Of a stretch of 64,000 nucleotides of DNA, positions 22,855-33,904 are shown one piece after another (position 1 is the first letter of the stretch; each line of letters opens with the position of its first letter). Both the position numbers and the translations under genes were made by a program. The notes under the pieces are model-generated. The model made no database searches. It was not told where the DNA came from and saw only the letters and a list, made by a program, of their open reading frames with translations. The DNA comes from Roridomyces roridus (taxonomy: Eukaryota; Basidiomycota; Agaricomycetes; Agaricales; Mycenaceae), in NCBI GenBank assembly GCA_029378245.1, contig JARKIF010000007.1, positions 2,728,001 to 2,792,000 of the forward strand, read 5' to 3'.

Positions 22855-25800
22855 ACTTTAGAGATGCAGGTGATGTAGATGATTTTTCAAATGACAGCAA
22901 CATTGTCCTACTAAATGCAATAGTGTTCGAGGAAGCTGTCCAGGCCGGTGCCTTGGTAATCAGTGGATACGTGATCCCGATGTAAGCCGAAAAAGAACGG
23001 TCTAACCGGGAATTGAGCTGAGGAGTAGGACCAGAGACCAGACAGGAAGCGAGAGCAGCGACTCGCATTGAGGACAACTGGAACGTAAACGCGTCAAGAC
23101 GTATTTACTTGACAATGGCTCCACCAACTCCGAGACCACCGCGCGAAGGAGTACTTTTGTGGACGGGCGCGCGGCAACAAGTGAACCCGAGTCGGCGAAT
23201 GGGACCGGGATCCGGGTCGGTGAATGAAGTCCGACGAACGGGATACTATCGGAAGACGCCATCAACCGATCCTCCCGCCCTTCAGTGGTGGAGTTTTAGA
23301 GTCTGGGTCCGCAGCCCTTGTATAAGTGACGGTGAACTTTGAGTTCAAGGGAATCGATTCCGTTGGTTGAGACGAGGAAATGTGGCACTGCGCCCGGGAT
23401 GATGGGAGAGTGGAACCGGGTTATTCGACGAAAAAGCATCGCAGAGATTGAAATAACATAAGATGGAACTCGGGCGTGGCGTATTGAATTGCTGCGACCA
23501 ATACGCCGAAAGGAGGAAGTGAACCCTAGGTGCTTTTGGGGGGTGAACCGGGGAAGGAGAGTCCCCGTGCCACTCTTGCGAATTGAAGAAGTGCCGTATG
23601 TGAGGGCAGCGGAGTGGGGAGTCGAGGGCTGCCTCCGCTGGTTGACTTTGACAGTGTGTACGAACCAAGTACGAACGAATATGATCCCAGAGGATCGGTG
23701 CTCCGTAACGCGCGGGAGCGAACAGCCGTGTACCCATCAGCTCGCCTATTAGCCAGCCGAAGCTGAATTCGAGTTGGAGGCTTGGAGCGCGATGACAGAA
23801 CGTTTGAACCCAGGCCGGCGAATGGAGCCGGACGAACAGGGGTAGTGAACTGATCCTTGGATACGTATGTACGTATGTATGCCGCCGCCGCCCGGTCGCC
23901 GTCAGATGCCATCGCAGAATCACGGCAGATAAAGGCGCAGGATGGTTTACGGATTCTTGGTGACTGGAGAAGTTGAACAAGCCCAGGGAAAATGGCGCCT
24001 TTGCAGCGTAGATTTTAGACCGGAGTGGATGTAGCACAAAGTCAGCAGCATTCGGGGGGTCTGCTGAAACCAAGCAAAGTAGATCGACGATGAGGGGCAA
24101 GGTCAGGATAGAGTCCAATGTCATCCCCACTGCGAGGACACGACGAGCAAAGGCATAGAGCGTCAGGAGTCTCGCATTCCCGGTAGGCAGATCATGGAGT
24201 GATCCGGGGGGACAGACAAGTGCAGGGAGACATGGATAGGGTCGGGGAGGTCTAGACTCTAGCCAAGATGTGTATGTCGGACTCCGGTGTCCAGCTCGGT
24301 CCGAAAAATTGGCCAGCTTCTGCGGTGGGTCCTCTCGAGCGCGTCAGTGAATGGTCGGGGTCGCTAACCGACGCTCATGGTGGTTCTTCTCCAAGGGGCA
24401 TGAAATACACATCGACAAGTCACAACATGAACAAATTCATCATTGCATTCGGTGTCCGTGCCGGACCTTGCCGCCCAACCCAGCCTCCACTACTACTTGG
24501 CAGGGGGCACCGCGGCGATCCTCCTGGCCGGAGAGGCAAGCTCCAATAGTGTCAGCTAATTGTGTTTTATTTACGATGCCGCGCGGCAGTCCAGACCCTT
24601 ATATCATTCACAAAGGCCGCGTCGCGATAGGTATCACGATACTAGAATACCGCGTAAATTTACAAGGCTCGCATACCCGATCGCGCGGCCCCGTTTCTTT
24701 TTTCTTCTGCCTCAGCCCTCTGTCATGCGAGCCGCTGCCACTGCGCTCCAAATTCTGTTGTAGCTGCGGTTGTTTCGTCCCGACCGATTGTTTTGTGCAT
24801 ATCTTACCCCTTATTGGTCTCATCCCGTCCGCAGTCTAGGCACTGCGAGAATAGAACAGCAGGCGGTTTGTGGAATGCTCAGACTTTGACTCCAATTTTA
24901 CAGCAAGAGGAGAGTGGTACCTGTCCGATGAACTATTATTGTCTCGGACTTCCGCAGTCCAGACACTAACAGCAGAATGCCTCGGTGACTCGAAGCAGCC
25001 TCACTGTACAGAAAACTGAAAACCTTCCGCCAAGAAGATTGAACTGCAAGATAGTATCCGACGCAAGTGGGATTCGACCAAGAATCCGATGCCACGCGTT
25101 CAGAAGCGAGCTATCTGTTTACTCATTCATGCTTCAAACCGTGGTGCTATGAATATCACGATGCTCGTCAAAAGAATTCGAAGCCTTATAAAACGCTCAC
25201 ACGCTCTGGGCTTTACCCGAGTTGTTTGCGCTGCTGAGCTCCAATTGTGTAATGCACTCCGGCATCCAAGTCGAGCGTTTAGCGCTGGCGTTGTCCGCCC
25301 AATTCCGTCTTTTTCCCCATCTCAGCAACCCGTCAGCCCGGCGGACCGTTATCTCAGGACTCACAATGTGATCCCGTTGCCATTCCGTGGTCCAAAGTTG
25401 AAATCAAACGTCTAGACGCGACCAAAATAGACTGGTCGCCGGCTTGTTCAGATTTTGACTTTTACAGTTAGAAAGACATTGGTTACGCGTCGACTCGATG
25501 GGAGAATGTTCTGCAGTCCAGAGACGGCAAGCTTGTCTCACTATCGAACTGCTCGCGGAAAATTAAAATTGAGAGTCCAAGTGCTGGTACTGGGCTGATC
25601 CCAAAGGATTTGCGTAGCTCATCGGCGGCAGAAGCTAGCACGGCGGAGATGGTCAACATAGAATTGAAAGACGAGAGATCAGGAAGTTGAAACCTGCGCG
25701 GCACTTGGTATGGAGACTAGGCTTGGACGATCCTCAATTCAAGCTCACCTCATCGGGGCTTGGCAGACGAATAAGAGCATCCATGGAGACCGGGAAAATT

Positions 25801-26458
25801 CCGGGCACGGCGGAAGTTGAATTTGCGACAACCGCACTCCACAGATGCCGGATGCGGATCACGGATCACATCCGAGTCATTAGTAATGCGCCGACACTCC
25901 GACTCCCTCCACTTGCTCCACCTCGAGTCGGCAATTGCTCCCCTTCCAAATGAGCCGCCCGCCTATTGTCTTTCCTACCAGGAGACAAACCGTGATGCCA
26001 CTCCACTGGGTCGGGGCGACCATCCTAGCCACATTCTCCGGCCTCATCTCATTATATCCGGCGGGCAAAATCTCCTGAAACCTCCTTCGAGATGGCCCTG
26101 AATGTTTCATACTAAACGCGCCGTCTTCTCCCGTCCTTGGACACCCCCTCAACGAAACACCGAAAAAGAAAAAAAAGCGTGAGCAGATTAGGGTCATTTT
26201 TAGCTCTGACCAATTCACCCAATTCAATCTGCAGTGTATCCGTGCATCCCGCTTGGTCTAAATTCTACTACCGTACCGACTCACTCCTCGCCGGCGGAGG
26301 CTAAGGGATTCAGTCTTCGTTGCTGCATGGATTTAAATTACTCACCCTTGTATGGACCCACCAACATCTTGGAGTCTGGACTCGCCCGAGCCCGATAACA
26401 AGCGTGCGTCGGTGACTTCCTATATTTCCGTGGCTAGGCGTTTGGTTAACACTGGGGC
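22855..26458. other. Gene-poor interval of 3.6 kb
   Basis: No recognisable gene or mobile element. The longest open frame is on the minus strand (23345-24130, about 260 codons) with no domain, no signal peptide and no splice support; it could be a chance opening or an orphan gene. The interval may hold decayed repeats that cannot be identified by eye. Confidence 0.35.
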
Positions 26459-26466
26459 TATATAAA
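26459..26466 (+). promoter_or_regulatory. TATA box of the catalase gene
   Basis: TATATAAA lies 63 nt before the ATG at 26522. Confidence 0.6.
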
Positions 26467-26521
26467 CAAGCCATCTCCAGCTACAGATACATCACAGCCA
26501 ACCCACATTCACTTGCTTACC

Positions 26522-29277
26522 ATGACTAGACTCTCTAATAACTTCTTCCAGCGTGGCAAGCTCTTGTTGCCGCTGCTTCTCCTTTCGCCGTTGGCTTTTG
26601 CGGCGAATGATACTCTACCGCCGTACACGGTAAGTCGTCGACGCTGGTAAAATGTGCTCGAAGTTAAACTTCTTACTCTTAGGACGGGTCGGGCCATGCT
26701 GTACAGTCGCCGTACGACTACCAACGAGTCGGTATGTTGCTCTCTTGCCAAAATTCTACGCCCATTGATTTCTTTGTAAAGGAACGGTACGCATTGAAAT
26801 AACCTGCATTTCTTCTCGTCGGTTGATCATCCGTTCATCTTGCCTAGAACGGTCCAATGTTGCTTCAGGTACGTGTCCCGCGATCCAAATGGAACTAGTC
26901 TCAAATTTGGCTCAGGATTTCCATTTCATCGATCTCATGTCCCACTTTGTGAGGGAGCGCATTCCCGAACGCGTTAGTCTTTGTACCCCCATCCCGCCAA
27001 CAGTACGAAGAGCTAATCAACACACACACCTAGGTCGTCCACGCCAAAGGCAGCGGCGCGCACGGATATTTCCAGGTTACGCGGGACATCACCAATGTCT
27101 GTTTTTATATCCCCCGTGATCGCCGATTTCTAATGCTCGGATATGTAGCTTACCATGGCCGCGCCTTTCTCCGACGGCGTAGGCACCCAAGTCCCGCTGA
27201 CGATGCGGTTCTCCACCGTCGCTGGAGAGGCAGGGTCCCCGGATACCAACCGCGATCCACGAGGGTGAGCGCTCCGCTTTGGAAATCTCTGTTTCGAGAC
27301 GCTCACGTATCACGTAGTTTTGCGATCAAGATGCGCACGTCCAAGGGTATCTGGGACTGGGGTATGTCGGCCATCTTTTGTGCTCGCTCACCGCATCTGA
27401 GCACCTGAAACTTCAGTCTTCAACAACACCCCAGTCTTCTTTGTGCGAGATCCTACAAAGTGGGTCATTTCAGCGGTTGAAGAGAGCTGGGGGTGCTCAC
27501 GAAGCCCTCCAGGTTCCCGCTCTTCATCCACAGTCAGAAGCGTGACCCCCAGACCAACCTTCGCAATGCGACTCTCCAATGGGATTATTGGTCGCAGTAT
27601 GTCTTTCTCTTTCATCTGTGTAAGGAACCATTGGTGGACGATGATTGGATAGGAACCAGGAATCGATTTTCCAAGTCATGATCTTGTTTTCTGACCGCGG
27701 CAGTGCGTGATTTCGTTTCTCCCGAGCTCGACTAGCTCACATGGATCTCAATAGCGCCGTTCTCTTGGGCTCAGGTGAGTATTAGCACGGCTTCCTCCCC
27801 CCTTTGTCCCTCAATAACTGGGGCTCAGATGAACGGATACGGAGGACACACGTACAAGTGGGTTACGGCCAGTGGAGACTGGCACTACGTCAAGATCAGA
27901 GGTACCTTGGCATACTCTTTCTTCCTTACACCGAAGGCTCACTTGCCTCCCAGTCGTCTCAGAGCAGGGGCTCAACAATTTCAACGCCACTGCTGCCAAG
28001 GTGCGCCCATATCCTGATCGAAGACGCCGGGCTGACTTTTGGGCATTAAAAGCAAATGATTGCGGATAATTTGGACTGGAACACCCAAGAACTCGAGTGA
28101 GTGTTTCACCTCTCGTTGTCTTCCTCCTCATCTCAACGCACGAAAGGTCCCGCATCGATTCCGGCAACTTTCCCAAGTGGACCGTGTCGATTCAAACCAT
28201 GACACCGGAACAGGGACAGAACTGGGAATACGATATCGTGCGTCCAGGCTTTCTATCTCCTCGGGTTACAAATGCCTACTTGCAATCACAGAACGATATC
28301 ACCAAGGTCTGGCCCGTGGACCAGTTCCCTTTGCTCGACGTTGGCGAGATTGTGTTGAATAAGAACCCGGACAATTGGTGGGTTGATTCGTTATTCCGTT
28401 ATGGCGGAAAAACCCTAATTACTTTCCCAGGTTTTCGGAGATCGAACAGCGTGAGTGCCGAGAGGTAGTACATACACCATGGCTAAATATGAACAGTCTC
28501 GTTCTCGCCGGCGAATATGCCTTTTGGGGTACGTAGCCAAGTTGATCCATCTCAAGCCGTTGGCTGACTCATTCCAGGCCGAGCCATCCAACGACCCCGT
28601 CCTCCAAGGCCGTCTCTTTGCGTACGCTGACGCCGCCCGTCATCGCCTCGGTCCCAACCACATGGAAATCCCCGTCAACTGCCCGATGGCCGTGAGCAAC
28701 TTCCAGCGTGAGTCCCTCGTGCCGCCTTCCCATCCGCATACATACTGACGAAAGATCCCACTCACAGGTGCTGGTTACATGCGCGTCGACGGCGGCGCCG
28801 GCACGCTCCCTCCCAACTCGGCAAACTACCCCTCCTCGTTCAACGCACCCGTCTCCTTCCAAGCCCGGCCGTACAACCTCTCCGCCATCGCTGACCCCAT
28901 CGTCGGTCCTCCCGTCGTTTTGGGCTCGTTCCAGCTTTCCAAGAAAGATTTCGAGCAGCCCAACGTTTTGTGGACCACGGTGCGTAGTGTGCGGCTACTC
29001 GGGTTTTGGATTGGGTTTTCATTTTGCTACACGATACAGAACTTTTCGGATGAGGAGCGGGAGTCCTTGGTCGACAATGTTATTGCGTCGCTCCTTACGG
29101 TTCCGATCCAGAATATCCAACAAGTGTGTTTGCGCTTGCTTTCGTTGAAATAGATCTGAACTCTAATTTCCCTAGCGCTCGCTCGATATGTTCGCTTGCG
29201 TCAATGCGACTCTCGGTAGCCAGATTGCTACTGGGATCAAATTGACCGTGTCTTCCCCGCTCTCTTGTGGTGCTTGA
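26522..29277 (+). CDS. Secreted small-subunit heme catalase
   Basis: This enzyme breaks H2O2 down to water and oxygen; the signal peptide ([16 protein letters not shown]) places it outside the cell or in the secretory path. Motifs occur in canonical order: [32 protein letters not shown] with the catalytic His; [30 protein letters not shown] with the catalytic Asn; [31 protein letters not shown]; and [20 protein letters not shown] with the heme-ligand Tyr. It ends in VSSPLSCGA. There is no flavodoxin-like C-terminal domain, so it belongs to the short (about 500-residue) class. The gene is cut into more than a dozen short exons, one of only 5 nt (see findings). Substrate-channel and heme residues look intact. 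Confidence 0.9.
26782..26786 (+). other. Five-nucleotide microexon of the catalase gene
   Basis: GAACG lies between an acceptor (GTAAAG) and a donor (GTACGC). With it, the flanking exons read VGTNGPMLLQDFHF, the catalase consensus. Without it the frame is lost. Confidence 0.75.
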
Positions 29278-29893
29278 ATCTTGAATCAATCCAATAATAA
29301 TAATAATTAGATGGTATTATTCTCTCGTGTAATAGTAATAATAATTGAGGTCTCTTTTGTGTTCGTTATGGTTTTTCCCCCCAAAGGCCTTGTGTTGAGA
29401 TCGAAAGGTGAACCACCCCCGCAGGTCCACAAACATCACGGCCAACATGTGCACCCCTCTCCGCACGGCGTCGGGACTCGACATCCATTCGCTCACTCTT
29501 TCTCTCCCTTCAATGGCCAATCCATACTCAATACCATGTAATATTCATCCAGAATAGAGTCACATTCTGAACGGGAGCTGCAGATTGAGGACACCGACTG
29601 GAGGTGACAAAGCAGGGGCGGGGCGGGGCGGACCCAAGACGAGCAGATAGGACGGGATGAGCATTGAGGAGGGCAAGCAGCAAGATCAACCGCCTCGACC
29701 TTGTACTTGACAGTAGCTTCACAATTCACTCTTCAAATCCAGATAAATCGTCAAGAATCCAGTTACATTAAAACGTAGGGCTACAAGTGAGTGAATGAGT
29801 GTCGAATATGTGGATACATTAGGTTGCTGTTAATACGAGGTAGGTATGCAAAAGAGAGAGTGCGTCGTATGTACGTCGAATACAGACCAAGTC
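29278..29893. other. 3' flank of the catalase gene
   Basis: It begins with AT-rich, AATAATAATAAT-like sequence likely to include the polyadenylation region. No gene is recognised. Confidence 0.5.
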
Positions 29894-29958
29894 AAGAAAG
29901 ACGGAAGAAGGAAAGAAAGACGGAAGAAGGAAAGAAAGAAGGAAAGAGAAGGAAAAGG
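29894..29958. repeat. Purine-rich microsatellite with a 20-nt sub-repeat
   Basis: The plus strand is almost pure A and G for 65 nt, with a GAAAGACGGAAGAAG unit repeated at a 20-nt period. It ends at the stop codon of the minus-strand gene next to it, so that gene's 3' UTR would start with a long pyrimidine tract. Confidence 0.8.
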
Positions 29959-31935
29959 TCATCTCAAGAAGATCTCCAACGGAATCGGCTTCCTCCTCAA
30001 TCCCTCCCCACTCCCCGTACTACACTCGCTCGCCACATCACTAGCACTCGCCGGCGACCACGCAGACGAAGACGAGGTAGAGGAAGCAGATGACAACGGC
30101 CGCTCACGCCGGCGTGGCGAACGCTGCATCGCCATCGTCAAAGCAGGAGAAGGTGAAGGAGGGTAAGAGGCGTATTGAGCCGAAGCGCTCGTAAACACAT
30201 CCGGACTCATACAAGCCCCCGCGAGAACACACGTCTCCGCAGGCCTCCCAACGACCATGACATCAGCCACCGTCAACGACTTGGTCTTCAGCTTCGGATT
30301 CCTCCCCGCAGGACGGTGATACAAAGCCTGACTCGTGCCTATCGGCTTGGGCTTGGGCTTTGGCGCACGCGGAGACTTGCTCGCAGGTGACTTGGGCGAT
30401 TGCGAATGCGAAGGGAAGTATCGTCGCGCAAAAGAGAAGTTGCTCTTCGGCGAGGGGGAGATGGGCGAACGTGGGGAGCGGCCGTGGGCAGAGTGGACGG
30501 AGGATAGCGTGGATGAGGACCAGCGTGAGCGGAGGACGGGGCTGGTCTGGGGACTGGATGTAGAGGGAGCAGCGGCAGGGGCAGGAAGAATCGGCTCCCG
30601 AGCCAAAGCAGCTCTCAAGACCGACGCCCTCGGCCGTGGGTGCCAGCCTTGATACGGCGGGACGACGGGGGAAACTGAGGGGGCAGGTGATGCCGCGCGA
30701 GGCTGCTCAACGCCTAGCACCGCAGCCCACTTGGCTTTACGCGCCGGTGAAGGAGACGGCAGAGGGGAATCTGGGCCTGGGGAAGAAGGGGCGATAGGCG
30801 AAACCGGCGAGGCAGCGACCAAAGGCGAGATCGGGAGCTCGTTGTCATACACGTAAGCCACGTCGTCCTCCTCCCAGTCATCCTGCTCGACATCGGATGG
30901 AACGCCCTGTGCCTCGGCAGGAAAATGGCTGTTGCGTGAGGAGGAAGCTGAGAAAGAGTCAGCCGAGAACTCGGAGGGTAAGAGTAAGCACGTACTTGAA
31001 GATTGAGCTTCAAATAAAGGCGCATACGCCGCATAATCCTCCAACGCGAAATCAAAATCATCGCTCGCGTCGCACGGAACAGGGGTACGCGGTGGTGGCC
31101 GAGAAGGTGGAGGCCTTACAGATGTCGGGCGGGAAAAGTTGGGTATTTCGTAGCCGGACGCTGACCGGCTGTGTCGGTGGCAAGTAATGATGGGCGGTGG
31201 GGGAGGTGCACGCGAGGGAATGCTACTTGAGCGACCCAGACGAGGAAGGGGAGCGTAAGTGGGGTCGAGCTGCGATGACGGCCGTACAATGATATCGGAG
31301 GCAGGAGGTAGAATGCAGGACTCGCGGTTGGTGGCACGGGTCGTAGCGGAGGACGTCGAAGACGTGGTGGGGAAGGAAGAAGGAAGGGGCGCAGCGAGTG
31401 TGATAAAACCAGCTGCGTGCGCTGCGTAAAAGTCGTCATCGTCTTGCCACACGTCGGTTGCCGGAGCAGGAGGAGGAGGAGGAGGAGGAGGAGGAACGGG
31501 GGACACAGCACGCTTGGCCACGCGCAACGGCTTGATACTCTTGCATCGGATGATACACTGAGCACCCGTCGCATGTGCCACCTCGTAGCTCTCCGCAACG
31601 GGCGAAGGCGTAGGCGTCGTCAGCTCGGAATCGGAGCTGCTCCCACTGCTGCTCCCACTCGACTCGGCTTCGTCGCAGGGAGGCCGGGGAAACAAGTCAA
31701 GCGTCAGACGCCACTCGTCCTCGTCGCTGGGGATGCGTAGGTTGGAGACACCCTGCCGCCGTTTGGCCTTGACGTTGGTGGTCGGTGCAGATGCTTCTTC
31801 GCAGATACTGGTGAGCCCAGCCGCATTAGAGGAGGCGCGGCGGGCAACTCGGGATTGGCGCTTGATATAAGCTGCTGCTGCACGACGTTGGCATCCCTGA
31901 CGCGACGAGGTAGGCAGAATCGACTCACAATTCAT
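29959..31935 (-). CDS. Large disordered Pro/Ser-rich protein, unknown function
   Basis: One uninterrupted frame of 658 codons starts at the first ATG after a TATA box at 32040-32045. The protein is rich in Ser, Pro and Ala and low in hydrophobic residues. It carries a polyproline run near residue 150, acidic patches (DVWQDDDDF, DVEQDDWEEDD) and basic SP-rich stretches in the C-terminal third (SPRSPISPSPKS, APKPKPKPIG). A structured-looking short motif occurs in TKSLTVADVMVVGRPAETC. It ends LRRKPIPLEIFLR, a tail I associate with an Agaricomycete-specific family. The many SP sites suggest phospho-regulation. There is no signal peptide or membrane helix, so it is likely cytoplasmic or nuclear. 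A 48-nt in-frame segment could be an optional intron (see findings). Confidence 0.7.
   Translation of the reverse strand: MNCESILPTSSRQGCQRRAAAAYIKRQSRVARRASSNAAGLTSICEEASAPTTNVKAKRRQGVSNLRIPSDEDEWRLTLDLFPRPPCDEAESSGSSSGSSSDSELTTPTPSPVAESYEVAHATGAQCIIRCKSIKPLRVAKRAVSPVPPPPPPPPPAPATDVWQDDDDFYAAHAAGFITLAAPLPSSFPTTSSTSSATTRATNRESCILPPASDIIVRPSSQLDPTYAPLPRLGRSSSIPSRAPPPPPIITCHRHSRSASGYEIPNFSRPTSVRPPPSRPPPRTPVPCDASDDFDFALEDYAAYAPLFEAQSSSTCLLLPSEFSADSFSASSSRNSHFPAEAQGVPSDVEQDDWEEDDVAYVYDNELPISPLVAASPVSPIAPSSPGPDSPLPSPSPARKAKWAAVLGVEQPRAASPAPSVSPVVPPYQGWHPRPRASVLRAALAREPILPAPAAAPSTSSPQTSPVLRSRWSSSTLSSVHSAHGRSPRSPISPSPKSNFSFARRYFPSHSQSPKSPASKSPRAPKPKPKPIGTSQALYHRPAGRNPKLKTKSLTVADVMVVGRPAETCVLAGACMSPDVFTSASAQYASYPPSPSPALTMAMQRSPRRRERPLSSASSTSSSSAWSPASASDVASECSTGSGEGLRRKPIPLEIFLR
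31468..31495. repeat. (AGG)n triplet repeat inside the Pro/Ser-rich gene
   Basis: An AGG/GGA run on the plus strand encodes the polyproline tract on the minus strand. Its length may vary between strains. Confidence 0.8.
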
Positions 31936-32039
31936 GGAGGATGTCGTTGTCGTGAATGAGAGTGGTAAAGTCGTCCTGGATGGGCGTGGAGGGTGGAGAG
32001 AAGAGGGAGTAGGTGAACAATAGAGGCCTCCATGCCGTG

Positions 32040-32045
32040 TTTATA
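32040..32045 (-). promoter_or_regulatory. TATA box of the Pro/Ser-rich protein gene
   Basis: TATAAA on the minus strand lies about 105 nt before the ATG at 31935. The ATG at 32033 is too close to it to lie inside the transcript. Confidence 0.5.
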
Positions 32046-32688
32046 ACGACGGGGTGTGCGAAGACGCATTGTGAAAAGGACAATGCCCAAGCGAGAACAA
32101 TGGCCAGCACAGCCACACGGGGAAAGTACAATAGCAACGTTTACAATAAGGTTGCGGCCAAAGGTTTCACGAGAGAGATGCCCCGGCGACGTCGGCTCTG
32201 GTGCTTGACGGAGAAGACCGTGGACGAGGCTTGGGGAGAGAGAGGTGATTCACAGATCAAATTGTGTTGATTCCCCATCAGCCGAGGGCATCACGTAATC
32301 ACTTTTCTCTGCTCCCTCTTCCACCGGACAGCTTCGGACTCAAGGCCTCAAGAGCCCTTCCAGTACTAGTCTAATTGTGACTCTGATTGTAGCCTGTCTA
32401 AGCCTGTCTTCATCGTGTCTTCCCCAGCCGAATGGTAGTCTGACTTGCGGCGCGATAATCGATTCGTCTTTCTCGAGTCTCGACTTTGGAAGCCTCCGCT
32501 CGCCGCCGTCCTCCCGATCGTTTTGACTTATCTCTAATTATCTTTCTCGTCAGAGCTCCGAACATTCTGCCTTTGGGATTTCTCCTTCGACACCGAAACT
32601 TATTCAGAATCACCCAGGACGGCCTTCTCAACACTCGAAGATTAGCACATGCGTCATGCAATTGTCCGACTGGCTCATGCCGACTCAA

Positions 32689-33115
32689 GGCCATCACGTG
32701 TCCATGATCCATTTCGCCAATCTTCTTTGAGTCTCTGGCTTCGCGTCTTTATGTCTCTTCCTCCCTCAATTTGTCCGACCGCAGTGAAAAAAGTCTCGAC
32801 GTCTGCATACATCGCGGCAGAGCCGCATGTAGAATCGCCAATCACTTACTATCGGACCTTTCTTCGGCGGTTTGGGGAAGCTCGGCAGTCCTCTCAATAT
32901 CCTTCCTGGCATCATGCTTCGACGCCATTCAGAGATTCGATCAACCGGAAATGTCTGGCTATGTCAACTTCCAGGATTTCTGCGACTTTGGAAGCCAGAC
33001 CCGAGGCCCCACGCGTCCACGACCCATTTGGCTATTCTTCTTCGAGTCTCTTTCGCGCTCGGCTTCGAATTCGTGTCTCTGTGTGTCTGCTTTTCCGCCC
33101 GCAGTAAAAATCAAC
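32689..33115. repeat. Diverged direct repeat (two units of about 110 nt)
   Basis: The unit at 32689-32797 resembles the unit at 33004-33115. Both run through CGTGTCCAyGAyCCATTT-like sequence, CTTCTTyGAGTCTC, TGTCTCT and a CCGCAGT end. No frame is conserved, so this looks like non-coding or decayed sequence. Confidence 0.6.
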
Positions 33116-33151
33116 ACGGACTACAAGTTACAACGGCACCAGACTATTATA

Positions 33152-33577
33152 CCATGACCTTGAAGCTCGTGTCGTCTTAGGCCTTCCCTCTCTCAGCATG
33201 GGGCTACGCCCAACGCATCGGTACAGACGTGATCCGTTCTCCTACTAAGTAGTCTCATCCCCGCTGTCGCCACAGCGAAAACGACCATACTATTCGGTAC
33301 TAGGTCAATACTAGGTCAAGTCACTCCGGTGAGCATTCGCCCTTTTGCACTACTCGGAACTCCTTACTTCCACAGGCTCCTTACATCCACAGGTTCCGTG
33401 AAGGATCTAGAGGTCTCGCGAGAATCCGATCAAGCTCCGACTGCGCCTCAAGTCGGACAACCCCTCCATGCTTCCCGTCGAGATCCGTGGGCTTGCTACT
33501 TATATGAGACAGCTCAGCTGTGCTACTTGTGTGCTACACCCGAATCCCATCTGCACGTCTCATCTGCGCTGCTTTCT
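33152..33577 (+). repeat. Promoter-like direct repeat, copy 1
   Basis: About 0.42 kb that matches 36249-36657. Shared landmarks are CCATGACCTTG, CTCGTGTCGTCTTAG, CCCCGCTGTCGCC, CAAGTCACTCCGGT, GCGCCTCAAGTCGGACAA, GGGCTTGCTACTTATATGAG and CATCTGCACGT. It includes the same TATATGAG box. No oxidase gene follows this copy; an ATG at 33580 opens only 13 codons. Confidence 0.85.
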
Positions 33578-33904
33578 TCATGGAACATGGTGATAATTAC
33601 AAAAAGCAAGAGCCGTAGGATGCATGCATATGGCAGGTCGTTTATGAGTTGAGTTCAGGTCGCTCCGAGGCATCTTGAGGATAAAATGCACAGTATGTAC
33701 TCCAATAGTCTGTTGGTGCTTCTACCCGGAGTGCAGCGGGAGTTTCGTCTGCCGCCATTCCCGGACAAAACCGAAAATCATGTACTGCCAACATGCAGTC
33801 CGTCCGTTGTATTCAGGGTCGCCGCTACATCTACATCCACCCCAAATCGTACATATTACATAACCCGATACACCGATGGTATATTTATGATGAACCAAAC
33901 TCAT
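33578..33904. other. Spacer downstream of promoter-like repeat copy 1
   Basis: It contains no recognisable gene and includes the 3' UTR side of the minus-strand 7TM gene. Confidence 0.45.

Noticed and set aside
23345..24130. Minus-strand open frame of about 260 codons
   Set aside because: Long, but without domain, signal peptide, splice pattern or known family. A GC-balanced 3.6-kb gap can contain such a frame by chance. Kept only as a note in the interval description.
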